DNA from: Trichosphaerium sp. ATCC 40318
Lineage: Eukaryota > Discosea > Flabellinia > Trichosidae
DNA length: 64,000 bases
Assembly: GCA_038496445.1 (NCBI GenBank)
Contig: JALMLS010000480.1
Coordinates: 205,881 to 269,880, forward strand
Direction of reading: 5' to 3'
Shown here: one piece after another, positions 22,214 through 33,466 of the stretch
How the letters are laid out: every line of letters begins with the position of its first letter
How positions within the stretch are numbered: the first letter of the stretch is position 1
The notes under the pieces: model-generated
What the model was told of the DNA's origin: nothing
Seen by the model: the letters and a program-made list of their open reading frames with translations, nothing else
Databases searched by the model: none
Made by a program: the position numbers and the translations under genes

Positions 22214-24840
22214 TTATTGTATGTACAATGGGAATATTGAAATGAAAGGGTTCTTGAATCCAACAACATCAGAGCGTAGTATGGTATCACTTTCTGCAGC
22301 AACCATCATTCTTGACTCTGGTTCTTGATCATCTGACTTGTCATCATCCTCACTATTGGCCAATTCATTGTCGTCATTGCCCAACTTATCTTCGCCATCA
22401 TGATGCTCATGCTTTTTATTTATTGAAGGCCCTGTAGCAGCTGGCTTTTTCGATTGTTCTTCAAGAAGACTTGAGTATTGGCTAATGGTTTTTAATAAGA
22501 AACCTGCGAAACACGTGGTTGCTACAAGAAGCTGTTTCAAAAAGATATTTTTTCAAAAAAAATGAGAAAAAAAAAGTACCTTGCTGCTAATGATACAACA
22601 CTGAATCCACTGTCGCTGCTGTTACCTGAGTCTTCTTCTGGTTCAAATTCATACTCTCTATGGATGTTCATTTTTTTAATCTGTCTATCACGTGGATGTC
22701 CACATACTTGAACTGGAAACGCAACATTGACACGCTTAACTATCAAAGATTAAGTAAACCTCAATGTTTGTAGCAATCATCGATGACGTACATGTGCTGA
22801 ACTTTCCTTTTACTTTGACTTGATATGTACGTAAAACAGCAGATGTATTATGAAGTGATGGCCAGTATCGATTATTTGGAATCTTGAAGTTCATTGTATA
22901 CTGTTTCTTAAAAGTATCTCCTGGTTCTATTTTAATATCTTCTTTGATATTGAACATTGTACACCTTAACACGTTTAAGTGAAACAAACGTATTGAACGT
23001 TTTTAGTGTACCTATTTGCTGTAGCAGACCCCATAGCTCTAAGCGTTCTCCTCATCTTGAGTTTGATATTGGTTATTTTAAGTGGCTTTGCAGTGACGTT
23101 TTCAATAGTCTGGATAAAACAAACAAAGTAAGTTTTGTTGAATACTTCACATAGTCTATTAAGACTTTTTTGGAAATAAACAGCTACTTACCATTGAAAA
23201 CTCAAGTACTCTTGGGTCGTCAATGTAGATCACTGGATTTTTATACTGAACAGTAAATTTGACACCAGTTTTAGGATGAGCGAATATTAACTTGTCTGGA
23301 AAGTCAGCTTCATCCATTTGTTCTGCCACATCAATAAATGCCGCTACAGCTCTGATTAATATTTACACAAGTAACAGAGGAACAGTAAAATAAGAAAGAC
23401 AGTCGTACCACAACAAAGTTCAGGATGAGTTGGTGCTCTTTTCATGTGCTTCAGCTTTTGGTATTTACCATGGTATGCTCTAACTTGATAAATAATCTTA
23501 CCGATATCGCCACTTTTTGTCATGTAAGATGAAGGGAGACCATGAGGTATTGGTAAACAAAAAGGGTATGAATGGTGACCAGGCGGGATACCCTTTAAAA
23601 ATAACTTAATCAAAGAAAGAAGAAAATATTATGCAGGGTTTACAAACAAACTGACAGACGTACATCTTCAAAAGTGCCTTCCAACTTGTACTGCTTATTT
23701 ATAATTGGTTTTGTTGCAGTGTATGTTGTACTGCTTTTTCCATGGCTCCTTGTCCATGTACAATACTCCTATAATCATACATAAGTTTAAAGGATATCTT
23801 GATCTCAAGGATGAACTTACATAGCCATGGAGTACGATGCAAATACCATCTTCTGGTTTAACATGAAATGGTGTTGAGAAATGAACAACACCAGAAACGG
23901 TTCCTCCTGTGTGATACGTCTTAAGAGGGACACTCATTGACATTTCAGGTAGACGTCTATCATGTGTGAGCAATAAAGCAAAACAAAAAAAAAAGAGATG
24001 AAGTGCAAGCATTGCCGGTCACGTCTTTTTGTTTCGTACCTTTTAGCATTTTTAATGACTTTGGGTATCATAGATTCGGTACTCATTGTCATTCTGAAAT
24101 GGATTTTCATGTCAGGGAATCCTTGAGCACCAAAATCGATCCAAATATCTCTGTACAACAATTAGTCAGTAAAAAGTAATCACTGAACACAACTTACTGT
24201 TCATCTCCTGGTTGGAATTTCATAAAGTCAGGGAACAATTGAGCTACAACCTAGTGAATGTCATAAGTTGATGCGTTTGTATGGCTATCAAAGAACAGTT
24301 TTCAGCAACAAGTTGCGTTATCTCGGTCACGCGCTTCGAGCGCAAATATGATATAATGTGCGTAAACTTTGTTACGCACGAGATAATGTCAACACGAGCA
24401 AAATTATAACTCCCACGTGTTTTTTTGGCGTAAAGTGACACTTACCTCTTTCGAAGACATGAACTTTTTTGTCTTAACTTTAATTTCTAGTGGCGATAAA
24501 ACGTCTTGATTTATCAATAAGATGAGTCGTTGATAGTAAGGTCTCTTTGTAAGGTTTATTGCTAATAAAAACTTGTAAATACCTTTCTTTCGCGTTGAAT
24601 AGAGTATAAAAAGCGATTATGAAGGTTTTATTGCTGTTCGGAGTGCATCGCCAGAAAATAGTTTTAAAACGTACCAGATGTCTTCGCATTCTCTTTGTTA
24701 TGACTAATACTCACCAACACGTTGTTCTCTACAGGAAATCCTATTGCTTCGCAAACTTCAATCCGTACGACGCGCACGGTTTGTAGTTGTTTACTTAAAC
24801 GATATTCAGCAGAGTAGGGAAGCATCATAGGAGGTTCCAT
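22214..24840 (-). CDS. Arrestin-domain protein, copy 1
   Basis: Multi-exon gene from ATG 24838-24840 to the stop at 22214. The first about 150 residues (LSKQLQTVRVVRIEVCEAIG, then LLINQDVLSPLEIKVKTKKF) form a beta-rich domain that could be C2-like. The arrestin N-fold follows: TYHTGGTVSGVVHFSTPFHV, an extended strand with a Trp (EYCTWTRSHGKSSTTYTA), KLEGTFEDV, then GIPPGHHSYPFCLPIPHGLP, the characteristic PPGxHxFPFxxxLPxxLPSS motif, and IIYQVRAYHGK. The arrestin C-fold includes PLKITN and IKIEPGDTFKKQYTMN. The tail is acidic and low-complexity (DDDKSDDQEPESRM). Expected role is a membrane-trafficking or ubiquitin-ligase adaptor, inferred from family. Introns are short with several GTAC donors. 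The gene is about 90% alike to the copy at 26041-28593. Confidence 0.85.
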
Positions 24841-25322
24841 GGTTGTAAGAATACTTTCAATAAACCCTTGTTTAAGCCTGGGTGTGCACTACCCGAAGCC
24901 AGTTCCCTGAACCTGTCCCAAGATTATGCGCTATTGGGTCAAAGTCTACAACTCTGTTCGTCAATTCTCAAACCGTTCTGTCCTATGTTTATCCTGTTCT
25001 GGACACCCTTCCCAACATTATTGTTCATTGAACAAAGCACGCACTGTACAACCCAAACACGTGTTCAATTTTGACTTACTGACCTGCTCTGGTAAAAGTT
25101 TTCGTTCTTGTTTTCTCGCTTGCAATAACAAACGCCTGTAATAATACAAAAAAAAAAGTAAACGCTTTTCTTTTAAAACACGTGGTCATCAAACATTCTC
25201 TTTGTCAGAAAATTAGCCTCTAATGGCATCAAAGCGCAAGGCACCAATTATTAAGATATTCCATTGCCATAATTACAACTAACACCACAAATAGCGAGGC
25301 ACTGCAAAATCGGCTGCTTCTG
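24841..25322. other. 5' flank between arrestin copy 1 and the MORN gene
   Basis: The first about 90 nt are shared with the 5' flank of arrestin copy 2. CACGTG motifs occur near 25057 and 25181. Two overlapping 68-71 codon frames (24868-25141 +) have no domain. An ATG at 25223 is in frame with the downstream MORN ORF but meets TAA at 25280. Confidence 0.35.
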
Positions 25323-25324
25323 GC

Positions 25325-25813
25325 TTGTTGAACCTTCCAGTAGAGTTACACCTCTATATTATCGATTTAAGCTATGAGGTGTATTTGCGGTGGCCTCTAC
25401 TATCAAAATACGCAGCGACAACAACAAGGTTTGATGATTGTCTGAATAAACACGGAAAATGGCTGAAACAAAAGAAGAACTCTTCATATTCACAACTTAT
25501 AAAACAACAATATTGGATGCATGGTAAACGACATGGAGAGTATAAGAGTTGGCACACGAATGATCAGTTATCAAAGCAATGTTGTTACATCAACGGTTTG
25601 AAAGAAGGAGAATACAAAACGTGGTACTGTACTGGTAATGTGTTGCAAGAGTTTCATTTTGTCCATGATAATCTAAACGGAGACTACAAAGTGTGGCACG
25701 CCAATGGTCAATTGTATGTCCATTGCAATTATATCAACGGCATACTCAATGGACAGTACAAACAATGGAATTGTAACGGTGAAGTAAACACTGATTGTAC
25801 ATATGAATGGTGA
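25325..25813 (+). pseudogene. F-box-like / MORN_2 repeat protein lacking a start codon
   Basis: The frame begins with LNLPVELHLYIIDLSYEVYL, the same F-box-like N-terminus as the intact gene at 53953-54612 (LRLPTELQLDIIDLDFEVYY). It continues with RWPLLSKYAATTTRFDD and about four MORN-type repeats (HGEYKSWHTNDQLSKQCCYI, EGEYKTWYCTGN, NGDYKVWHANGQL, NGQYKQWNCNGE), stopping at 25811-25813. There is no in-frame ATG before the F-box: the nearest, at 25223, is followed by TAA. The region matching MNTALLLR of the intact paralogue reads as LQNRLLL in another frame, suggesting that the ATG became CTG and one base was lost. It could be translated from a near-cognate codon, but loss of start is simpler. 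Confidence 0.6.
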
Positions 25814-26040
25814 CAGAGCGTTGGCAACAAACATTATCTTTCTTTAGTCCAAACTTAGTTTATCAACTATTAAATAGTTATTGAATGACAGTAAACTGTT
25901 TACCATTCCTTCTATCACTAAGAAAAACAACTAAATGCAAAGTTCAAGTAGCTCATGGATTTGGAACTAGTACACTTGATAACCATAATCTTATGGCTAC
26001 CAAAGACTAGGGTGCTTTCTTATTCAGTCATTTTGTATAT

Positions 26041-28593
26041 TTATTGTATGTACAATGGGAATATTGAAATAAAAGGGTTCATGAAACCAAAAACATCAGA
26101 GCGTAGTATGGTATCACTTTTTGCAGCAACCATCATTCTTGACTCTGGTTCTTGATCATCTGAATTGTCATCATCTTCACTATTGGCCAATTCATTGTCG
26201 TCATTGCCCAACTTATTTTCGCCATCATGACGCTCATGTTTTTTATTTATTGAAGGCCCTGTAGTAGCACCCGGCTTTCTTAAGCTTTCTTCCAGAAGAC
26301 TTGAGTATTGGCTAATGTTTTGAAAATAAGAAAAACTGTGAAATATTGGCAAGACCATGGAGAAAAAAGTGAGAAAAAAAAGTACCTTGCTGCTAATGAT
26401 ACAACACTGAATCCATCGCTATCTTCTTCTGGTTCAAATTCGTATTCTCTATGGATGTTAGTTTTTTTAATCTGTCTATCACGTGGATGTCCACACACTT
26501 GAACTGGAAACGCAACATTGACACGCTTAACTATCAAAGATTTAGTAAACCTCAATGTTTGTAGCAATCATCGATGACGTACATGTGCTGAACTTTCCTT
26601 TTACCTTGACTTGATATGTACATAAAACAGCAGATGTATTATGAAGTGATGGCCCGTATAGCTTATTGATGTTCATTGTATACTGCTTCTTAAAAGTATC
26701 TCCTGGTTCTATTTTAATATCTTCTTTGATATTGAACATTGTACACCTTAACACGTTTAAATGAAACAAACATATTGAACGTTTTTAGTGTACCTATATG
26801 ATGTAGTAGACCCCATAGCTCTAAGCGTTATTTTCAAATAGAGTTTGACATTGGTTATTTTAAGTGGCTTTGCAGTGACGTTTTCAATAGTCTGGATAAA
26901 ACAAACAAAGTAAGTTTTGTTGAATACTTCACATAATCTAATTAACACTTTTTTGTTAAATAAACAGCTACTTACCATTGCAAACTCAAGTACTCTTGGG
27001 TCGTCAATGTACATCACTGGATTTTTGTACTGAACAGTAAATTTGACACCAGTTTTAGGATGAGCGAATATTAACTTGTCCGGAAAGTCAGCTTCGTCCA
27101 TTTGTTCTGCCACATCAATAAATGCCGCTACAATATGATTAATATTTACACAAGTAACAAAGGAACAGTAAATTAAGAAAGACAGTCGTACCACAACAAA
27201 GTTCAGGATGAGTTGGTGCTCTTTTCATGTGCTTCAGCTTTTGATATTTACCATGGTACGCTCTAACTTGATAAGTAATCTTAACGTCATCACTTTTTGT
27301 CACGTAAGAAGAAGGGACACCACGAGGTATTGGTAAACAAAAAGGGTATGAATGGTGACCAGGTGGGATACCCTTTTGTCTTTCATTTTCAACGAAAAGA
27401 TCTTCAAAAGTGCCTTGTAACTTGTACAGCTTGTTTGTAATTATTTCTGTTGCACTGTATGTTGTACTTCTTTTTGCATGGCTCCTTTTCCATGTACAAT
27501 ACTCCTATAATCGTACATAAGTTTAAAGGATATCTTGATCTCAGGGATGAACTTACATAGCCATGGAGTACAATGTAAATACCACCTTCTGGTTTAACAT
27601 GAAATGGTGTTGAGAAATGAACAACACCAGAAACCTGTCCTCCTGTGTGATATGTCTTAAGAGGGACACTCATTGACATTTCAGGTAGACGTCTATCATG
27701 TGTGAGCAATAAAACAAAACAAATAACACAAAAAAGGGAGAAAAGATGAACTGGTTTCCTACCTTGAAGCATTTTTAATGACTTTGGGTATCATAGATTC
27801 GGTACTCATTCTCATTTTGAAATGGATTTTCATGTCAGGGAATCCTTGAGCACCAAAATCGATCCAAATATCTCTGGGCAAAGATTACACTCAAAAAAAA
27901 AAAGTAGTATCACCGAACAACTTACTGTTCATCTCCTGGTTGGAATTTCATAAAGTCAGGGAACAATTGAGCTACAATCTAATAAAATCGTAAGTTAATG
28001 TTGTTGCTACTAAAGAGAATAGGTTTTCGCAAACAAATTTATTTTCTCAGTCAATCGCTCAAGCGCATGCCACAGAGGTTAAACAAATCTATCGGAGTCA
28101 AATAGTAGGCAAGAAGACAACACGAGAAAACGCGAATGATAAGAGGGATAATACTATCAAAAAGCAGAACACGTGGAGTTATTTTGGCGTAAAGTGACAC
28201 TTACCTCTTTCGAAGACATGAACTTTTTTGTCTTAACTTTTATTTCTAGTGGCGATAAAACATCTTGATTTATCAATAAGATGAGTCGTTGATAGTAAGA
28301 TCTCTTTGTAAGGTTTATTGCTAATAAAAACTTGTAAATACCCTTCTTTCACATAGATGTAAAATCACCAACAAGGGTTTATTTCGTTCCCTAGGAATCG
28401 CCAGAAAATAGTTTTAAAACGTACCAGATGTCTCCGCATTCTCTTTGTTATGACTAATACTCACCAACACGTTGTTCTCTACAGGAAATCCTATTGCTTC
28501 GCAAACTTCAATCCGTACGACACGCACAGTTTGTAGAAGTTGTTTACTTAGATAGTATTCAACAGAATAGGGAAGCGTCATAGCACGTTCCAT
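26041..28593 (-). CDS. Arrestin-domain protein, copy 2
   Basis: Same architecture as copy 1, from ATG 28591-28593 (MERAMTLPYSVEYYLSKQLL) to the stop at 26041. The arrestin signatures are kept (TYHTGGQVSGVVHFSTPFHV and PPGHHSYPFCLPIPRG). The Trp strand, the KIEPGDTFKKQYTMN strand and the acidic tail (DDDNSDDQEPESRM) are all present. The MNINKLYGPSLHNT segment is shorter than in copy 1 (MNFKIPNNRYWPSLHNT). No stop or frameshift is evident in the exons I followed, so both copies look functional. A regulatory difference is possible because the 5' flanks diverge upstream of about 28700. Confidence 0.8.
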
Positions 28594-30189
28594 GGTTGTA
28601 AGAATGGTGTACGATTATCAATAAACTTTTTTAAGCCCAAGTGTACACTACTTTTCGCGAAATAGCTACCCGAAGCCAGTTCTCTGAACCTGTTACCCAA
28701 GATCCTAAACGTTGTCAGAATAGGGAAGCACCATAAGAAGAATATAATCAATAAACCCTTTTAAGCCTGTGTTGCTCTACTTTTCGCTAACCAGAAGGGT
28801 TGTGCACTACTTTTGGTTCGCGAAAACACAATCGATATTTCACGAAATTTCGCATAGTATCTCAAGATTTTTTTCCTACAAGCGTATACAGTAATAAAAC
28901 AACAGTGGTTAGTCAAAAACATAAGCAACTTTGTAAAAAGATGTATTTTATTTACCGACAAACAAATCTATCTGATCTGAAGAGTTGGAGGTTCTGTGTG
29001 CATACAGAGCGTGTGAAGGTACAATACTTCCGTTAGCAATTGGTTGGTACACGTGACATGCTTCTTAGCGTTTTTGGTACATATTGTCTGTTTCATTCAA
29101 GTTTTACTAATATTTTCCAGAAAGTGAGTTTTTAGCACGTTTAGCAGATCTAGCAAGATCTGACACTTCTGTCAAATGGTGTAGATCTATCACAATGTGA
29201 ACTATTTGTGTTACAATGTTGTCCTTCATTGTGTGACTTAGGTACCTTACGGTAAGTGATAGCAAAATTGTCAAAGTAAGTTTCAACAGACCATATGGAA
29301 GATGATCGCAGCATTTTACCATTGCAAACTGTACACGGTACAGAAGTGTTCAATGCGCTAAAAGCGAATTAAAAAGGTATGATGTCCTACAAAGCTATCG
29401 CATTACCACCAAACACGGTATGATGCCTCAAACACTGTTTGCTTTATGTTTTGCTTCAAAAAATCAACGTACGTGTATAACTTACTAGCGCCTACCCCAC
29501 GTACGCTAGCGCCTACCCCACGCTAACAACAGCGCTATGGCAGCATCCAAATAGCAAGGCAGTGTACTAACGTTAAAACCTCCCAAAACACCACCAGCAT
29601 TGCTGTAGGCTTTGTAACCGTTCAAATATGTAAATACAAAATTTTGCTATGGGTTGGTTAAATCACGTGGGTTTGAAACGGTTCAACAGGCGTGAGGGGT
29701 AGCTCACATTTAAAAAATGACAATTTGCAAGATCTGTCAGAAGTGTCAAATCCGTCAGATCTGTGTTCTGGAGTTTGATAAAATCACGTGATGACGCAAA
29801 CCTTTTCTGGTAGGGCGCTAGATTACCTTATCGAATTGGCTCACGTCTACACAGTAAACAACAACTTGAAAGCGTTCACAATGGTTTGATAAATCTACAC
29901 TTGTTTCTTGATCTCCGAGTAAAGTAACTGTTTTGAATGATATTTTTGGGAACTGTAGATACTCTTCTTCTATGCCTGTGATAATAGAACGTGCCCTAGA
30001 ATATACGACATTAATAAATAATAGAAATCAATCGCACAAACTAACCACAAAGAAGGGAAAAAACCGTTTGTTGGATTTTTTTTACCGCTACTACCACTTA
30101 CAAAATAATGTCTTGTATTGTTGGTTGATATTTTGGATCTGCTACTCTTGAAAAATTGTTACGCCAACTGAAAAAAAAAAAAAGACGTA
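28594..30189. other. Intergenic region rich in short repeats
   Basis: This holds partial repeats of the arrestin 5' flank (28630-28800) and a dispersed repeat at about 29155-29215. It also has two tandem copies of a CTAGCGCCTACCCCACG unit (about 29487-29525) and a CGTCAGATCTG/AAGATCTGTCAG cluster near 29730-29770. Frames of 66-78 codons are unassigned. Confidence 0.4.
29155..29215 (-). repeat. Dispersed repeat, copy 1
   Basis: The reverse complement contains TTCACATTGTGATAG, CTACACCATTTGACAG and AAGTGTCA, closely matching 48470-48540 on the + strand. Its core ATTTGACAGAAGTGTCA is a near-palindrome. It is part of no recognised gene. Confidence 0.5.
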
Positions 30190-31222
30190 ACAACAAGTAG
30201 CAGGTTCATAATCGTTGCCGTCTGCTTCTGTCTCGTCCGACGTCTGTTATCTACTGATTTAGCCGACCTATGTCTTCTCCTCTTTTTAATGGAGAATAGA
30301 CGACTTCTTCTGGAATGTGTGGGCCGTCCAGGAGGTGGTACACGCTCAGCAACATCTATTGTCTTTCTTAAAATGTTTGTAAGAAATGAAAAAAACCAAA
30401 TGACTAAAATAGACTAAGTTATTCTTACATGCTTGTTCCTGTACAAAGCGTACCTAGGAAGTAAATACATACGATATACACCGCAACACAAACCAGCGTT
30501 AGGAATTATTGGAGAGCTAATTAAGGTCTTTGATAAACACGTGAAAACCACTCAGCCTTTCTGGCTTACACTTGAAGTTTAGGCGGATTGCTTGCTTTGG
30601 GAACATACCACTAAATCATAGATCAAATTGCTTCGTCATTTCAAACTATTTTATTTCTACAAATTGCACGTGGTCTTCGTTATTGGTGCTAAGGAATTTT
30701 CTTTTTATCCGTCAGTACCTCTGCGGTCCTGTTTTTACCAAAGCAATTACCGAGCAACTCTTGCTCAAAAACACTCATATATGCTCTTGGGCTTCTACGA
30801 CGTGCATTTATAGCATTGTTAAAAACAGACTTGAACGCCTTTCTATTGCTGGTGCTGATTGTCCATCCGCTGACTTGCCATTCCTCAGTGTTCTTCTTGA
30901 TCCAAGATTGTTGCTTGGCATAAGCAAACAGCCTTTCATGCTTGTTACCATCGCCACTCTTGAAGAAATCATTCGTGACAATAACATATGTTGTTGTCTT
31001 TGTTGCGTATACAGTCAAACAAGTACAAGCAGTATATGTATCCTGATGCTTATTGTCCTCCTCTGCTCGTCTTTTTCTATTTATCTTTATGACAAAGTTC
31101 TTTGACACACTGCATTTTTTAGGTTTAGAGTGCTGTTCCTTTTGTTTATCGCTCATCTTTTTGTATTCGGCTTTGGCAAGTTCAAGAAGTTGAGTTTCGA
31201 TTGCAAGTTTAGATTTACCCAT
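30190..31222 (-). CDS. Unrecognised multi-exon gene encoding a basic protein
   Basis: The ATG at 31220-31222 opens a 177-codon frame (MGKSKLAIETQLLELAKAEY, then KKMSDKQKEQHSKPKK and later SGWTISTSNRKAFKSVFNNA) that reaches a stop at 30689. A GTACTG donor at about 30720 and later exon-like stretches suggest continuation. These are ISSPIIPNAGLCCGVYRMYL, YALYRNKHV and an Arg/Lys-rich segment with PPPGRPTHSRRSRLFSIKKR. I cannot confirm the joins or assign a family. An overlapping + strand frame of the same length (30572-31105) looks like its shadow because it lacks typical composition. Confidence 0.35.
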
Positions 31223-31932
31223 GTTGTTGGTTTGTTTGTTCTAGTGGTGTTGTTGTTGATTGTGTAGGTTGTTGATGTTTATGACTGTAAGGATGACCTT
31301 GCCTTTTCACGTGATTTTCTTGAGACACTTATTGCGTCATACACGAAAAGTTCACGACGCCTATTGCCAATAAATCGATCAAAGAGTTATAGCTACAGCG
31401 TGTGGTGTGACCGAAAGTCTCCGAAGATTTCCTGAACCTCCAATAACCAATCAAAAACTACAATAGTTACAAAACCTTCCATATTGCTTCAAGGATAATT
31501 CTAAGACCACTGGTATTATAAAAACGTTGGCTATGACGCAATAAGGTGTTACGCATGAATCACTCATATTCTCAAAATATTAATAACTCCTCTTTCCCGT
31601 ACTTTGAGCAGTCGCCAATGATCCAATCATAAGCGGTATATCAAAGTACACCTTAAATACGGTAATTCAACGAATTCATGAACACAAACACGTTTTTACT
31701 CGCTTTCAAACACGTAGATCAAGCCATTGGCGAGTGTCTCACAACAGAGTATTTCCTAACAAACCAAGTAGGTCTCTTCAAGAGAGTGGTTGGGCTGAAG
31801 CAGACTTGAAAACATTCTAACTTTATACATCGAAAACCAGAGAAAAAAAGCATGATTGTCTCTATTTATTGTTGATCTCGTGTGACTGTGCTTTTACGTA
31901 ACAACCAACTCAATGTTATTTATGATATTTTG
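31223..31932. other. Intergenic, nothing recognised
   Basis: AT-rich sequence upstream of the 30190-31222 gene, with a CACGTG at about 31305. No frame with a domain was seen on either strand. Confidence 0.35.
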
Positions 31933-32894
31933 TCATTTGTATGAGATAAACACAAGGTACTTTCCAGGTACAGTTGCTGTGTACTCAGCTAGATACCTTC
32001 CTGTCTGACCAGAGTGTGATACACGAGCAAAGAAGTTATCATTACCTTCCATACGAACACGTACATCCTTGACTTCGATATCTTTTAACAGAAAACAAGT
32101 AAGTAAGCAGGTTGTATATAAACCCAATATTATTTGGTGACTTCATTGAAGAAGACTTTTCTGTTTATTTACAAATTGTTTAGGCATTCGAAATGGGTGG
32201 TGGAAACAGAGGAGGCGGTGGAGCTCCTACTGTAACTAATTTTAAGGTTGAAGATATGGGTCTCACTTACGCTAAAACAACTCAAACAACCAACTTTTTG
32301 ATGCTCGTGAATGATGGCAACGAAAATCCTAAGGTAATTTTATTTGTACATAAATATTCAACCTTTGATGGCGACTGGTTTGTAAAAAATAATCACGTGT
32401 GATTTTCTTGGTTCTTGAAAACGTTCTGTAGAAGACGTACCTTTAATTTTTGAGAAAATAGAGGTTGGTTGTTGTAGTTTATGGATACGGTGTAGTTTCC
32501 AGGAGCTTGGAAAATGAACTCTATATTAGCTGCGCCATTAGTTCCATTCTTCACTTCAGCATGAACCTCAGCTAGAAAACGGACCGTGAGCTTGAAAAGA
32601 AGAAAACAATGCCAGAAACGCAACGTGTACTTGGTCCGTATGCGACTCCCTGAACGTTGTGCAAGTCTATTTGAAGGTGATTTCCAGATGCTTCTTTTGC
32701 GCCAAATTTAAATACGGCAGCACAACCAAGCTGGCTCGTTTGTGGGCCCATGAAATTAAAAGAATATGAGAAAGCCTAAACAAGACAGATCAGGCAGAAA
32801 CTGGATTTTTTTGCTAAAAGTCAGTCTGTCTCAAAACTTGAATGAAACAGACAATATGATGTGACTTTGGATTACTTGGTAATGAAGAAGGCAT
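31933..32894 (-). CDS. Filamin-repeat protein (short)
   Basis: The ATG at 32892-32894 (MPSSLPSNPKSHHI) splices to an exon ending near 32634 with FNFMGPQTSQLGCAAVFKFG and ASGNHLQIDLHNVQG. Next comes 32439-32572 with EVHAEVKNGTNGAANIEFIF and QAPGNYTVSINYNNQPLFSQ. These are the paired strands of filamin/ABP280 Ig repeats, which include the A-P/G-x-Y-x-V-x-I-x-Y motif. A last exon (31933-32094) has KDVRVRMEGNDNFFARV and ATVPGKYLVFISYK before the stop. The join into this last exon is out of phase with the simplest splice sites, so an exon may be missing or a frameshift present. The intron before it contains the first exon of the + strand filamin-like gene. Confidence 0.55.
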
Positions 32895-33224
32895 TTTTTC
32901 TTTGCGTCTTTTCTGAAAGATGCAATTGGTGAGCTCCTACATCACACATGATGCATTGGAACCTTTTCTAGGTGATGGTGCTTACACAATAAAGGGTTGT
33001 GACACGAGAAGTTTGTTATTCCTTGTTGGAAGCCAAGCAAAGGTAAGTTGAAGAAAAACAAATTATACGTAATGCATTTTTACAACTGATATTATTTTTG
33101 AATTGAGGACAATTAGTTGTTTTAGAATGTCTCAGTGTCCACCAAAACCGACACAAAACGACTAAAAGTGCCTACTGATATTGCTTCACGTGCAAAAGCA
33201 TGTGTGGGATCAGTTGTGGAGTAG
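32193..33224 (+). CDS. Filamin-like short protein, antisense-interleaved
   Basis: The ATG at 32193 gives MGGGNRGGGGAPTVTNFKVE, DMGLTYAKTTQTTNFLMLVN and DGNENPK up to a GTAATT donor at 32335. Downstream on the same strand are GDGAYTIKGCDTRSLLFLVG (from about 32981, GTAAGT donor) and NVSVSTKTDTKRLKVPTDIA with a stop at 33222-33224. The GxGxYTI and the N-terminal GLTYAKTTQTTNF stretch fit filamin-type strands. The join between exon 1 and the 32981 exon is out of phase, so an exon in between is unidentified. Its large intron contains exons of the - strand filamin gene. Confidence 0.45.
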
Positions 33225-33466
33225 AATATCTTGTAATAGTTCACGCCAACCAACATCAAGTCAAAACAAATGAACTTACCTTAAAGCAATGAAAGTAACT
33301 GGCTGTACTAAGAGGTGCCATTAATAAATAGAGGTGGACACTTTATACTCTAAAATGAGTATTTTGGACACAGTACAATAAGCTGTACTATTCTTTTATT
33401 GATTGATGTGCCGTCTTTGTCACAATGTGCTTTAAACAAACTCTATAATGTTCAAGTGTCTGTCCA

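Larger units (their letters stand above)
22214..28700. repeat. Direct duplication of the arrestin-domain locus
   Basis: The two units (about 22.2-24.93 and 26.04-28.70 kb) lie in the same orientation and match through exons, introns and about 90 nt of 5' flank (the CTACCCGAAGCCAGTT region at about 24890 and 28666). Differences include a 13-residue deletion in the acidic tail and IPNNRYW region of copy 2 and divergent intron interiors. A third, partial piece of the 5' flank repeats near 28730-28800. Confidence 0.8.

Noticed and set aside
30572-31105. 177-codon + strand ORF opposite the 30.2-31.2 kb gene
   Set aside because: Composition (Cys, Leu and Ser-rich without domain) and the better ATG-initiated - strand frame make it a likely shadow.
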